This document shows positions 1 to 7,564 of a DNA stretch of 64,000 nt, piece by piece. Origin of the DNA: Bin87 sp965220505 (GTDB lineage: Bacteria; Chloroflexota; Dehalococcoidia; Lucifugimonadales; UBA3495); contig CBDCQE010000002.1 of the NCBI GenBank assembly GCA_965220505.1, positions 248,001 to 312,000 on the forward strand. The letters run 5' to 3'. The position numbers and the translations under genes are program-made. The notes under the pieces are model-generated. The model saw only the letters and a list, made by a program, of their open reading frames with translations, was not told the DNA's origin and searched no databases. How positions within the stretch are numbered: the first letter of the stretch is position 1; every line of letters begins with the position of its first letter.

Positions 1-13
1 TCGCCGGGGCCAC

Positions 14-138
14 TTGTATTTCTGAAAGTCCGCCGGAACCGCGCCTTTCACGCAACTGCTCGCAGAAGCGTCGGCGACGCTCCGTTTTTCCGACGTTTTC
101 AAGTTCAAAACCACCCCGGACTTTTATTTCTAAAAGTC
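14..138. repeat. Two copies of a degenerate 17-bp palindromic motif
   Basis: Two copies of the pattern TTNTATTTCTNAAAGTC are seen, at 14-30 and 122-138. The second is part of a perfect hairpin at 119-138 with 8-bp arms (GACTTTTA / TAAAAGTC) and a TTTC loop. A third copy lies in reverse orientation at 4913-4929. Function is unknown; an operator or a recombination-site element is possible because all three copies lie beside decayed gene fragments on a recombinase-carrying island. Confidence 0.45.
67..88. terminator. Weak terminator-like hairpin
   Basis: A 6-bp stem (AGCGTC / GACGCT) with a GGC loop is followed on the + strand by CCGTTTTTC. It could end a gene entering from the left of the window. 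The stem is short, so this is tentative. Confidence 0.3.
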
Positions 139-188
139 AGGCCAATCTCTGTACACGGGTGCGGCATCGAATCCGGCTCCCGCTGTGA

Positions 189-470
189 TACCTGAGAGAC
201 CGGCGCTGCGGCATCCGGGAGTTCCAGCGCAGGGTCATTACGCCCAGACGGGTGCGCGCCCGGCTGAGAAACTGCCGCCGCTGCTTCGCCAGCAGATACG
301 CGCGCCGGGACCAGGGCGGCGGGGACCCGCCCCTGGCGCTGTTCGTGTTCCAGGACGCCGCCGACTGCATGGAGCGCGCGCCCTTCGCCGGTTCCGACCT
401 GGAGACGATTGCCCAGCGGGGCAACTTGGCTGACACGTGGCTGCCGCCGGCGCCGGAGACCTGGGAATAG
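189..470 (+). pseudogene. Decayed C-terminal fragment, replication-relaxation-like
   Basis: An open frame without a convincing start encodes basic residues, then a hydrophobic strand (LALFVFQD) and ends with LADTWLPPAPETWE before the stop. The order 'FVF...LETIAQRG.LADTW' matches the better preserved fragment at 4717-4914 (LFVFET ... AETLAEHGILGEAW). Both resemble the C-terminus of replication-relaxation-type plasmid or ICE proteins, as far as I recall that family. An in-frame TGA lies at 186-188 and there is no N-terminal domain, so I read it as a remnant. The family name is an inference; the similarity of the two fragments is seen directly. Confidence 0.35.
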
Positions 471-1102
471 CTGCGATTGGGCCGACCGGTCAAAGCGCAA
501 CTATTCCGGTGAAGCGGCTCCCCGGGTTTCCTGTAGAGGAGGGCCGATCCAATAGGAAAGACGAGGGTTTGTGCCTGTCTCACCCTTGTCTGACCCCGAA
601 AGGCCGTCCGGTTCCCTTTTGTTGCAGAAATCGGGGGATTCCGGCGAGGAGCGCCGGACCCGCCCACGATGCTGGAATAAACGCGGGCACGTATGACGCG
701 CTAGGATTGACTCATAAACGACCCGTGATGACGCGAAAGGTTGTTCCGAATGATTGGGACCTCCGTGGGGAGGATGAACCTGAGAACGTGTCAACGCTGA
801 GGGCAGGCAGCGAGCGGTTGACACGGCTGGGCGGAAAGCGCAGTATCATAGTAAGACCCGTTGGCAATAGGCGTCGCAATATCGGCGCGGGCGGATGGCG
901 CCGACGATTCTGTCCTCCCGGCAGTATCGTTCACTTTGACCAGACCCGCCGACGCAATGGACCTGAGGAAGCAGATCCAGATTGTCTCGAAGATTCGGCG
1001 TCAACTGCTGGAAACGGCCTTCGCCACAACACGGTCCGTCAACCCGGCGAGAGGGCCGTATGAGGGGTAAGGGAGCGGCGCTCGGCGGTTGAGGAGACGG
1101 AA
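471..1102. other. Gene-poor stretch before the HKD-ATPase gene
   Basis: Open frames here have no recognisable motif, no good ribosome-binding site and overlap one another on both strands. The only clear signal is the site GAGGAGACGGAA just before the ATG at 1103. An 11-bp word, GACTCATAAAC, occurs at 709-719 and again just after the downstream gene at 3168-3178. Confidence 0.5.
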
Positions 1103-3163
1103 ATGACCTTGAAGGATGCGAGAGCTGGCGAGACCCTGGGTTTCGACTTGGACGACGGGACAGGGCTGCGGGTGGCCCGGGCCCGGTTCGAGACGGAGAC
1201 CAAGTTCTCCTGGTCGATGTTCGACGGGTACGACCGCATCCGCATTCTGACCTACTCGGCGGGGGTGGGCGCCATAGTCAGGCTCCTCGATCAGCATGAG
1301 TTCGAAGACTTCGAGTGCGTGTTCGGATGCGAGAGCACGCTGCGCACGCTGAAGGACATCATGGCCTTCCAGCAGGTGGCCATTGGAGACACCCGGTCCG
1401 CGATCCAACGCCTGCCGGACAACCGCCATGCGTTCATTTTGAGCCGGGTGCGGGAGGGACAAGCACGGTTTCGGGTGCTGCGCAAACAGATAGCCCACGC
1501 CAAGCTGTATCTGCTGGAGAACAGGGAGTCAGGAAGGAGGCGGGTACTGATCGGGTCGGCCAACCTGTCAGAGACGGCGTTTGGGGGGCTCCAGTCGGAA
1601 ACGCTGGTGTGCTTTGACGAGGACGACCGGGCCTGGCGCCACTATCTCGGCATGTATCAGACCGTCCGGGACCAGGCCTCCGACGAGATACCGTTGCCAC
1701 CAGAGCGGGTATTGCAGGCGGAGATCGACCTTCAGGAGGTGCCCGTGCTGGCTCCGGGCGACCACTCGACCCTGGTGATCGATTCGTCGGAGTCGGAGCT
1801 GCCAGAAGGCAATATCGTTCACATCAACGTCCCGACGCAGATCGAACGCATCGAGAAGGTGAAGGCGGCGATCCCGCCGGTGGTGTCCAACCTGATACCG
1901 GCGCCTCGCGGCGGGAAGCAACGGATAGACCGGGAACTGCGACAGCGGATAATCAAGGAGTACAGCCGCATCAGGGTGGTGCAGACCGAAGAAGAGGCGG
2001 ACCACCGGGAGATGTCCATCGACCGGGATGCCGGGACGGTCACACTGTTTGGAGAGGAGTTCTCCCTGGAGTCCGACCTTGAAGCAGGGCGTCGTGACGC
2101 TCGGCTGCTGGTGGATTTCTTCGGCAACTACGAGGGCACGTTTGAGGGAGGGATGGGTGTGGAGCGGTTGCAGCGTGATTACTTCATCCTGTGGTCATGG
2201 CTCTACTTCTCGCCGCTGATGTGCGACATGAGGACCTTGGCGGGACACGACGGGGACATCTTCCGGTTTCCGTCCTTTGCCATAGTCTACGGCAAGCCGT
2301 CGTGCGGCAAGTCCAGCCTGATCGACACGCTGATGACGTCGATGTTCGGGAAGGCCTACAACGTGGACAAGCGGGAGTTCACCAAGAGTAGGCTGCGGGA
2401 CATCCAGCACGCCTACAGGCGGTTTCCGGCAGTGTTCGACGACATCGGCAGGGCGGCGATCCGCAACCACGGCGAGGACGTGATCAAGGACGAACTGCCG
2501 CCGCTGGTTGCGGAGCATCCCTGTTTCGTGCTGTCGATGAACCAGGAGCTCAAGGCCTTCACTGACCAGATCGTGAAGCGCAGCCTGATGATCTACACCA
2601 CCACGGCGCTCCCGTCGTACAAGGAGAGCCTGCGGCACGACCTGCACCTGAAGATACAGGAGGTGCGCCGGCACCTGAGCACCCACCTGTACCGGGAGTA
2701 CCTGAAGCGGGTGCTGGCGGCGCTGGACGAAAACCCCAAACCCGGGGACTGGTTGGAGTTTTCGTCTTCAATCCTCTCGGGTCTCATCGCCGACCTGCTG
2801 GGCGAGAGACCGCCCGTTTGGTGTGTGCCCATCAGGTGGAACGACTACGCGGACAAGCGCCACGAGCGCGTCAAGGCCCAGATGGACCACCTGCTGCGGC
2901 TGGCCACCAGGATGAGGAAGGAGGGGAACCAGCCCACGGGCTGGATACTGGAGGGGGACCGGGTGATCGTGGTGGAACAGACGGACACCTTCGGCCGGCG
3001 GGAGTTTGATTGGGACAACGTGCCGTCCACCCTGATTGACGACAACGCCAGCGTGGGCGGGAGGACGGTCCTGAACCGCCGTGAGTTGGAGGAATTCCTA
3101 GGCCGGAACCTGGGCAGGCGGAACAAGGGCTTGTTGGACCGGATACTGGGCGGAAACCGATGA
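1103..3163 (+). CDS. HKD (phospholipase D-like) nuclease fused to a P-loop ATPase
   Basis: The 686-residue protein has two recognisable parts. Residues about 40-190 carry one HKD-type active site: H132 and K134 in AHAKLYLL, then GSANLS at 151-156. This is typical of PLD-family nucleases that dimerise to complete the site. Residues about 390-510 form a P-loop ATPase: Walker A GKPSCGKSS (397-405), Walker B VFDDIG (444-449), an asparagine sensor in SMNQ (478-481) and arginine in VKRSLMIY (491-498). The core layout is closest to SF3/D5-like ATPases rather than SF2 helicases. The start has a GAGGAGA site at good spacing. A role in nucleic-acid cleavage gated by ATP, for example in phage or plasmid defence, is inferred from the fusion and from neighbours (toxin-antitoxin pair, serine recombinase, Septu-like genes). 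I do not recognise a named system with this exact architecture. Confidence 0.75.
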   Translation: MTLKDARAGETLGFDLDDGTGLRVARARFETETKFSWSMFDGYDRIRILTYSAGVGAIVRLLDQHEFEDFECVFGCESTLRTLKDIMAFQQVAIGDTRSAIQRLPDNRHAFILSRVREGQARFRVLRKQIAHAKLYLLENRESGRRRVLIGSANLSETAFGGLQSETLVCFDEDDRAWRHYLGMYQTVRDQASDEIPLPPERVLQAEIDLQEVPVLAPGDHSTLVIDSSESELPEGNIVHINVPTQIERIEKVKAAIPPVVSNLIPAPRGGKQRIDRELRQRIIKEYSRIRVVQTEEEADHREMSIDRDAGTVTLFGEEFSLESDLEAGRRDARLLVDFFGNYEGTFEGGMGVERLQRDYFILWSWLYFSPLMCDMRTLAGHDGDIFRFPSFAIVYGKPSCGKSSLIDTLMTSMFGKAYNVDKREFTKSRLRDIQHAYRRFPAVFDDIGRAAIRNHGEDVIKDELPPLVAEHPCFVLSMNQELKAFTDQIVKRSLMIYTTTALPSYKESLRHDLHLKIQEVRRHLSTHLYREYLKRVLAALDENPKPGDWLEFSSSILSGLIADLLGERPPVWCVPIRWNDYADKRHERVKAQMDHLLRLATRMRKEGNQPTGWILEGDRVIVVEQTDTFGRREFDWDNVPSTLIDDNASVGGRTVLNRRELEEFLGRNLGRRNKGLLDRILGGNR

Positions 3164-3274
3164 GACGGACTCATAAACCTCTGGCGGATTCCAGGAACGC
3201 CCGTTGCCCTAGTCCGGGCGCGGCTCCGTCTAGGAAGAGCGAAGGCAATTGATACCCAGCGACGATGTGGAGGG

Positions 3275-3535
3275 ATGATGCCGAGAACCACGAAAACCAT
3301 CACTTTCTCGTTGCCACCCGAAATGGCGCAACGGCTTGACCAGGCGATGCAGGGTCAGGGGCGGTCCCGGAGCAAGTTCCTGCGAGACGCCGTGGTGCGC
3401 TACATCGAGGAGTGCGAGTGGCGGCAACTGCTCCGGTACGGGGAGGAGCTGGCCCGGGAGCGGGGCATCGGCCCCGAGGATGTGGCCGGCTTGGTGGAGG
3501 AATATCGGGCCGAGGTGAGTCAGTCCCAAGCATGA
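3275..3535 (+). CDS. Ribbon-helix-helix (CopG-like) antitoxin
   Basis: This 86-residue protein begins with TKTITFSLPPEM, the beta-strand of ribbon-helix-helix DNA-binding proteins, followed by two helices (KFLRDAVVRYIEE). The C-terminus (about residues 50-86) would be the toxin-binding tail. Its stop codon overlaps the start of the PIN-domain gene in an ATGA overlap, the classic arrangement of type II toxin-antitoxin operons. It should bind the toxin and autoregulate the operon. A GGAGGG site precedes two adjacent ATG codons (3275, 3278). A paralogue with similar N-terminus lies at 5403. Confidence 0.85.
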   Translation: MMPRTTKTITFSLPPEMAQRLDQAMQGQGRSRSKFLRDAVVRYIEECEWRQLLRYGEELARERGIGPEDVAGLVEEYRAEVSQSQA

Positions 3536-3942
3536 GGGTGGTCCTGGACACCAACGTGATCGTCTCCGCACTGAACTTCCCCGGCAACGAGAGGTTGGTG
3601 CTGGAATTGGCCCTGCGGGGACGTTTCGAATTCTTTCTCTCGCTTTTCATCCTGGAAGAGGTTGCCGGGGTGCTGGCGCGCAAGTTCGGCTGGGACCAGG
3701 AACGCACGGCCCGGGCGATTAATGCCCTGGAAGGCGCTGCCATCGTCATCGAACCTCCGCGCTTGGAGGAAGTGATTGAGGGCGGACATCCTGACAACCG
3801 GGTGCTGGAGTGCGCGGTGGCCGCTGGCGCCGACTACCTGGTGACCGGCGACCGGCGGCACCTGCTGCCCATCGGAGAACACCGGGGCACTATAATTGTC
3901 AATGCTCCCCGGTTTCTATCGGCGCTGGCCCAGGTCCCATAG
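3532..3942 (+). CDS. PIN-domain toxin (putative ribonuclease)
   Basis: The 136-residue protein starts MRVVLDTNVIVSAL, with the first PIN acidic residue in LDTN. Further acidic residues follow in EEVAGVL and in the C-terminal HPDNRVLE / GADYLVTGDRRHL block. This matches the VapC-like 'putative toxin, PIN family', which coordinates Mg2+ to cut RNA. The ATG chosen overlaps the upstream antitoxin stop by four bases (ATGA), so the pair is translationally coupled. All expected acidic positions look intact, so an active toxin is likely. Confidence 0.85.
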   Translation: MRVVLDTNVIVSALNFPGNERLVLELALRGRFEFFLSLFILEEVAGVLARKFGWDQERTARAINALEGAAIVIEPPRLEEVIEGGHPDNRVLECAVAAGADYLVTGDRRHLLPIGEHRGTIIVNAPRFLSALAQVP

Positions 3943-3981
3943 CGGTAGCCCGGCATTGGCCCCGAATATGCTGACCAGCAC

Positions 3982-4026
3982 GATGGCAAAGTTACGCCGC
4001 TAAGGCCTGAAAGAGGCTTTGCCATC
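3982..4026. repeat. 10-bp inverted repeat after the RHH/PIN operon
   Basis: Perfect arms GATGGCAAAG (3982-3991) and CTTTGCCATC (4017-4026) enclose 25 bases that can pair partly. There is no T-run after the stem, so a Rho-independent terminator is not clear. It may be a transcript-stabilising hairpin or a protein-binding palindrome. Confidence 0.45.
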
Positions 4027-4097
4027 TCCTCGATACCGAGGGGAGGTGTGTCTCAGTTGTTGCCGCTGAATCAATCGGCTAACGGACGGGAGTGGGC

Positions 4098-4646
4098 ATG
4101 CGGTGGTATCACGGAATTCTATTCGTTGTCTGGGCCCTTGCCCTGATCGGCACGGGCTGGGCCGCTGCTGGAGAGATAGAGCAGGGCAGGCTACCGGACG
4201 CGGCGCTGATTTCCAGTTATGCTGGGTTCGCCGGCATCTGCTTGTTCATCTCCGTCCGGCGTGTGCTACGGAGAGAAAACCTTGGGAATCAGGGAACCAG
4301 ACCCGTCATGCGTGTGGCGATGGTCCTGCTGTACGCCACTTGGCTGGCGGCTGCCCTCTCCCTGTTCTTGGTGGCACAGAGGGAATTCGACCAGTTTGAG
4401 AAGTATGACGGCGCAAATGTGCTCAGGGGTGTCGGCGGTCTGATGATCGTTGTCTGGTGCTTGGCCCCCACCAGATTCCGATTCAAGCACGCCGACGGTT
4501 GGGATTACCCCACACGCTCCACAACCGGTGCTGGTTCCGAGCGCGTGGACCGGTTTCCGTTCAAACTCGGCTGCGGGCTAATCCTTGTCCCATTGGTCAC
4601 CATTTTGGTCGCCTGGTTCATCGGGCTCTTGCTATGGACATTCTGA
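4098..4646 (+). CDS. Small integral membrane protein, unknown function
   Basis: The product (about 182 residues) has four predicted membrane segments: ILFVVWALALIGTGW near the N-terminus, SSYAGFAGICLFISV, VAMVLLYATWLAAALSLFLV, and the C-terminal LILVPLVTILVAWFIGLLL, with a shorter hydrophobic stretch (GGLMIVVWCLA) between. No catalytic motif is visible. ATG at 4098 follows a GGACGGGAG site at good spacing; an in-frame GTG at 4092 is the alternative. It lies between the PIN toxin and a decayed gene fragment on the island. I do not recognise the family. Confidence 0.55.
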   Translation: MRWYHGILFVVWALALIGTGWAAAGEIEQGRLPDAALISSYAGFAGICLFISVRRVLRRENLGNQGTRPVMRVAMVLLYATWLAAALSLFLVAQREFDQFEKYDGANVLRGVGGLMIVVWCLAPTRFRFKHADGWDYPTRSTTGAGSERVDRFPFKLGCGLILVPLVTILVAWFIGLLLWTF

Positions 4647-4716
4647 ACAGCAACATCGCTCCCGAGTTCCAAGGCACCATCTCACGACAGGTGAGGCAAT
4701 CTGACCATCGACATGA

Positions 4717-4914
4717 CACCGGCCCGGGGTGTTGTTCGTGTTCGAGACGCCGCAGAGCGAGGCCGCCTTCCTGGACGTGGCCGACGCCACGGAGGGGCTG
4801 GACGTGATCACCGCCAACGCCGAGACCCTGGCAGAGCACGGCATCCTGGGGGAAGCGTGGATACTGCCGCCGCCGTACCCGCTGGACCGGGCGCCGCTGG
4901 CCGGATTGTATTGA
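4717..4914 (+). pseudogene. C-terminal fragment of a replication-relaxation-like protein
   Basis: The frame reads PGVLFVFET ... ANAETLAEHGILGEAW ... PPPYPLD and ends at TGA. A stop at 4714-4716 removes any N-terminal part, so only about 65 residues remain. It aligns with the fragment at 189-470, and both look like the tail of a larger DNA-processing protein from a mobile element. The stop codon overlaps the palindromic motif at 4904-4931. Family assignment is tentative. Confidence 0.4.
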
Positions 4915-4931
4915 CTTCCAGAAATACAATC
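4904..4931. repeat. Palindromic 28-bp motif, third copy of the 17-mer
   Basis: Perfect 8-bp arms GATTGTAT (4904-4911) and ATACAATC (4924-4931) surround GACTTCCAGAA. In reverse complement this contains TTGTATTTCTGGAAGTC, the same word as at 14-30 and 122-138. It may be an operator or a recombination site. Confidence 0.45.
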
Positions 4932-5402
4932 TTTCTGCGCCGGACACTTCCCGTAGGGGCTTTTCAACGGACAGGATTGGAGAATTTTCCGTCAACTTGC
5001 GGCCATCACCTCCCGTTACGTCCCCGCTACTGCAATCTGTTGCAGAGCCGATGCGTCAGGCCGCCACCTGGAACATCCCCAACTCCGCCCGCCAGGTACA
5101 CAATCCAGGTACGAATGCCAGCAACAACCGCAACGCCACGGAGTCCGTCCGATAGAGGCAAGATGCCGCTAACCATGTCCAGCAGACCCAACTGAGCCGT
5201 TCCCGTGGTTTCCCACAGTTGTAAAACTGAAAGTCGTTACCACTCCCATGTCTGCGTGCAACAGGTCGAAAGGTTGCGAAATGTTGCAGACGCCGGCCCC
5301 GGCAGACCCGACGCCATCCGCCGCTGCCGGCAGGCAAAAGGCCGGTTGCCCGCTGTTAGAGTGTAAGACAACGTGGTATAACGGGCAAAACAAGGAGCGC
5401 AC
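4932..5402. other. Non-coding stretch upstream of the orphan RHH gene
   Basis: No frame here has a credible start or family motif on either strand. A possible promoter lies near its end. The stretch may hold the recombinase attachment site, but I cannot identify a core. Confidence 0.4.
5355..5382 (+). promoter_or_regulatory. Possible promoter of the RHH-recombinase operon
   Basis: A good -10 like box, TATAAC (5377-5382), lies 20 bp before the ATG at 5403; the best -35 candidate, GTTAGA (5355-5360), is weak. The ribosome site AAGGAGCG follows. Confidence 0.3.
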
Positions 5403-5651
5403 ATGGCACCGATAATATCCAGGAACACCGAGACCGTTACTTTCTCACTGCCCCCGCCGCAGGCCCGGCATCTGCGCCAGGTGGCGAAGGAAGAGGAGCG
5501 CACCGTGAGCGAGCTGCTGCGGGAAGCCATCCGGCTTTACATGGAGGAGCGGGAATGGCAAATCGAGGAGCGGATGCGACGGCGCTCCCACCGGAGCAGC
5601 CGGGACGAAATTGATGACGCCACTGACGTTGACGGCGCCGGCGGCGAGTGA
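5403..5651 (+). CDS. Ribbon-helix-helix (CopG-like) DNA-binding protein
   Basis: The 82-residue product has the RHH strand ETVTFSLPP followed by helices (VSELLREAIRLYMEE). It resembles the antitoxin at 3275 in the same positions, but no toxin follows. Instead the serine recombinase begins 58 bp downstream, so it could regulate the recombinase. The C-terminus is rich in arginine and then acidic residues. A clear AAGGAG site precedes the ATG. It could also be a leftover antitoxin whose toxin has been lost. Confidence 0.75.
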   Translation: MAPIISRNTETVTFSLPPPQARHLRQVAKEEERTVSELLREAIRLYMEEREWQIEERMRRRSHRSSRDEIDDATDVDGAGGE

Positions 5652-5709
5652 TCACAATCGGGTCAACCGACCCAAGGGCAAGGCAGACAACAACAAGAAG
5701 GAGCCACAC

Positions 5710-7332
5710 ATGACCAAGCACGAGTTTGTACCCCTGACCCCGGCGGCCCTCTACGCCCGGGTCTCCAGCGACCGCCAGGACGTGGACCTGTCCGTGGCCG
5801 CCCAGATGAGAGCACTCAGGGACTACGCCGACAAGAACGGCTACTCCATCGCCCGTGAGTACGTGGACGAGGCCGAGAGCGGCCGCATCGCCGACCGGCC
5901 CCAGTTCAGGAAGATGATCGACGAGGGCAGCCAGGCCCAATCCCCTTTTGGCGTCATCCTGGTGTGGAAGTTCAGTCGGTTCACTCGCAAGCGGGAACAC
6001 GCCGTGGCCTTCAAGTCCATGCTGCGCAGGAAGGGCATCCGCGTGGTCTCCATCACCGAGCACGCCGACGACACCCCCACCGGCAAGCTGATGGAGGCCA
6101 TCATCGAGTCCGTGGACGAATGGTACAGCGAGAATCTTGCGCAAGAGGTCGTACGGGGAATGCGGGAGGCGGCGTCAAGGGGCTACTTCCTGGCGTCGCG
6201 CGCTCCCTACGGCTACCGGCGCATCAAAGTCAGCGACGGGTTGAAGGACCGGCCCACCCTGGAGGTGGACGAGGACGCCGCGCCGGTGGTGCGGGAGATC
6301 TTCGAGAGTTCCCGTCGGGGCAACGGTTTGAAGGAGATCTGCAAGGAGTTGAACGGTCGGGGCGTCACCAACCGGGGCAAGCGGTGGCAGAAGAACGGGC
6401 TGCACTACCTGCTGACCAACGAAGCCTACACCGGCACGGCGGTGTGGGGGTTGAACAGCAAGGACGAGAAGGCGGGTGAGCCGGTGCGGGTTGAGAACGC
6501 CTGGCCCGCCCTGGTGTCCCGGGAGACCTTTGAGGCGGTGCAGCAGGGGTTGCGGGAGCGGGCGCCCCAGCGGCAGCGTCCGGCGCGGGCGGGCAGCCAG
6601 TACCTGCTGAGCGGGCTGCTCCGGTGCGGGGTGTGCGGCAAGCCCTACAGCGGGCAGGGGGCCAAGAGCGGGCGGTTCGCCTACTACGTATGCGGCACGC
6701 TGCTGCGGGAGGGAGCGGGAACCTGCGCCAACGGACGGTACCTGAACGCGGAGCGTACCGAGGACTATATCGTCGACAAGATCAGGGAGCGGATACTCAC
6801 CGAGGAGACCATCACCGAGTTGGTGACCCTGGTGGCCGAGGAGATCGACGCCCTGGCCGGCGAGGTGAACGGCTGGCTGAAGGCCATCAATGCCGAGCTG
6901 AATGACGTGGAGAGCCGCCTGGGGAAGCTCTATGAGGCTTTGGAGACCAGCGGCCTGACGCTGGAGGTGCTCTCCCCGCGCATCCTGGCGTTGAAGTCGC
7001 GGCAGGACCAGTTGACGGCGGCGCGGGAGGAGGCCGAGGGCCGGCTGGAGCGGCGGCGGGTGGAGTTGCCCACGTCGAAGGAGATCAAGGGGTACGTAGC
7101 GGACTTCCGGCAGTTGTTCCAGGAGGGGACGTTCCCGGAGCGGAAGGCGCTCATCCGCAACTTCGTTGAGGGCATTGAGATCGTGGACGAGGAGGCTACG
7201 CTGACGTACACTATCCCCATGCCGCAGGACGGGATCACGCGGGAGTCGGCGTCGGTTCTCGATTTTGTCCAGTCCGGCCCACCAAACTGGACAGTAGAAC
7301 GTACCTCCGAGTACGTTATTCCCCCTGCTTGA
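5710..7332 (+). CDS. Large serine recombinase
   Basis: The 540-residue enzyme starts with a resolvase/invertase catalytic domain: YARVSSDRQ at 15-23, with S19 as the likely nucleophile. A recombinase DNA-binding domain follows (about 170-280). A zinc ribbon is at about 303-342, with CGVCGKPYSG and a second cysteine pair in YYVCG and TCANG. A coiled-coil segment (about 380-470) and a C-terminal extension complete it. This is the architecture of phage and integrative-element integrases that cut attB/attP with 2-bp overhangs. The ATG at 5710 has AAGGAG at ideal spacing; the frame is open further upstream but without a site. The gene is full length, so the island may be, or may have been, mobile. 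Confidence 0.92.
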   Translation: MTKHEFVPLTPAALYARVSSDRQDVDLSVAAQMRALRDYADKNGYSIAREYVDEAESGRIADRPQFRKMIDEGSQAQSPFGVILVWKFSRFTRKREHAVAFKSMLRRKGIRVVSITEHADDTPTGKLMEAIIESVDEWYSENLAQEVVRGMREAASRGYFLASRAPYGYRRIKVSDGLKDRPTLEVDEDAAPVVREIFESSRRGNGLKEICKELNGRGVTNRGKRWQKNGLHYLLTNEAYTGTAVWGLNSKDEKAGEPVRVENAWPALVSRETFEAVQQGLRERAPQRQRPARAGSQYLLSGLLRCGVCGKPYSGQGAKSGRFAYYVCGTLLREGAGTCANGRYLNAERTEDYIVDKIRERILTEETITELVTLVAEEIDALAGEVNGWLKAINAELNDVESRLGKLYEALETSGLTLEVLSPRILALKSRQDQLTAAREEAEGRLERRRVELPTSKEIKGYVADFRQLFQEGTFPERKALIRNFVEGIEIVDEEATLTYTIPMPQDGITRESASVLDFVQSGPPNWTVERTSEYVIPPA

Positions 7333-7395
7333 GCTGCAGGGAACTTACAAGAAGTCTGTCCACCCTCCAAAACGCGTAGCCGGGCCAGTCGAAAC

Positions 7396-7427
7396 AACCG
7401 CGGACGCTAGGGCATCCGCGGTTTTAC
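7396..7427 (+). terminator. Rho-independent terminator after the recombinase
   Basis: Perfect 9-bp stem AACCGCGGA / TCCGCGGTT with a 10-base loop, ending in TTTT. It separates the recombinase operon from the ATPase/HNH pair. Confidence 0.75.
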
Positions 7428-7564
7428 ATATTCTTGCTGGCGAAGCACCGCCAACAGCCTTACAATCGTCAAGCGCGAAACAACCGATCACCGCCAACAC
7501 CTAATCAGGCTTACTGCCCCTCCATACCACGGCCAGCGCACTCCAACGTGCTCCGAGGTCACCA

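Noticed and set aside
127..190. tRNA-like piece (ATCGAATCC next to a hairpin)
   Set aside because: No acceptor, D or anticodon arms could be built around it.
437..1063. Long open frame on the + strand before the HKD-ATPase gene
   Set aside because: It has no ribosome site, no motif and a residue composition typical of a random frame in GC-rich DNA.
7333..7440. Possible tRNA 3' end serving as attachment site after the recombinase
   Set aside because: The only clear structure is the terminator; no T-loop or CCA-proximal stem fits.
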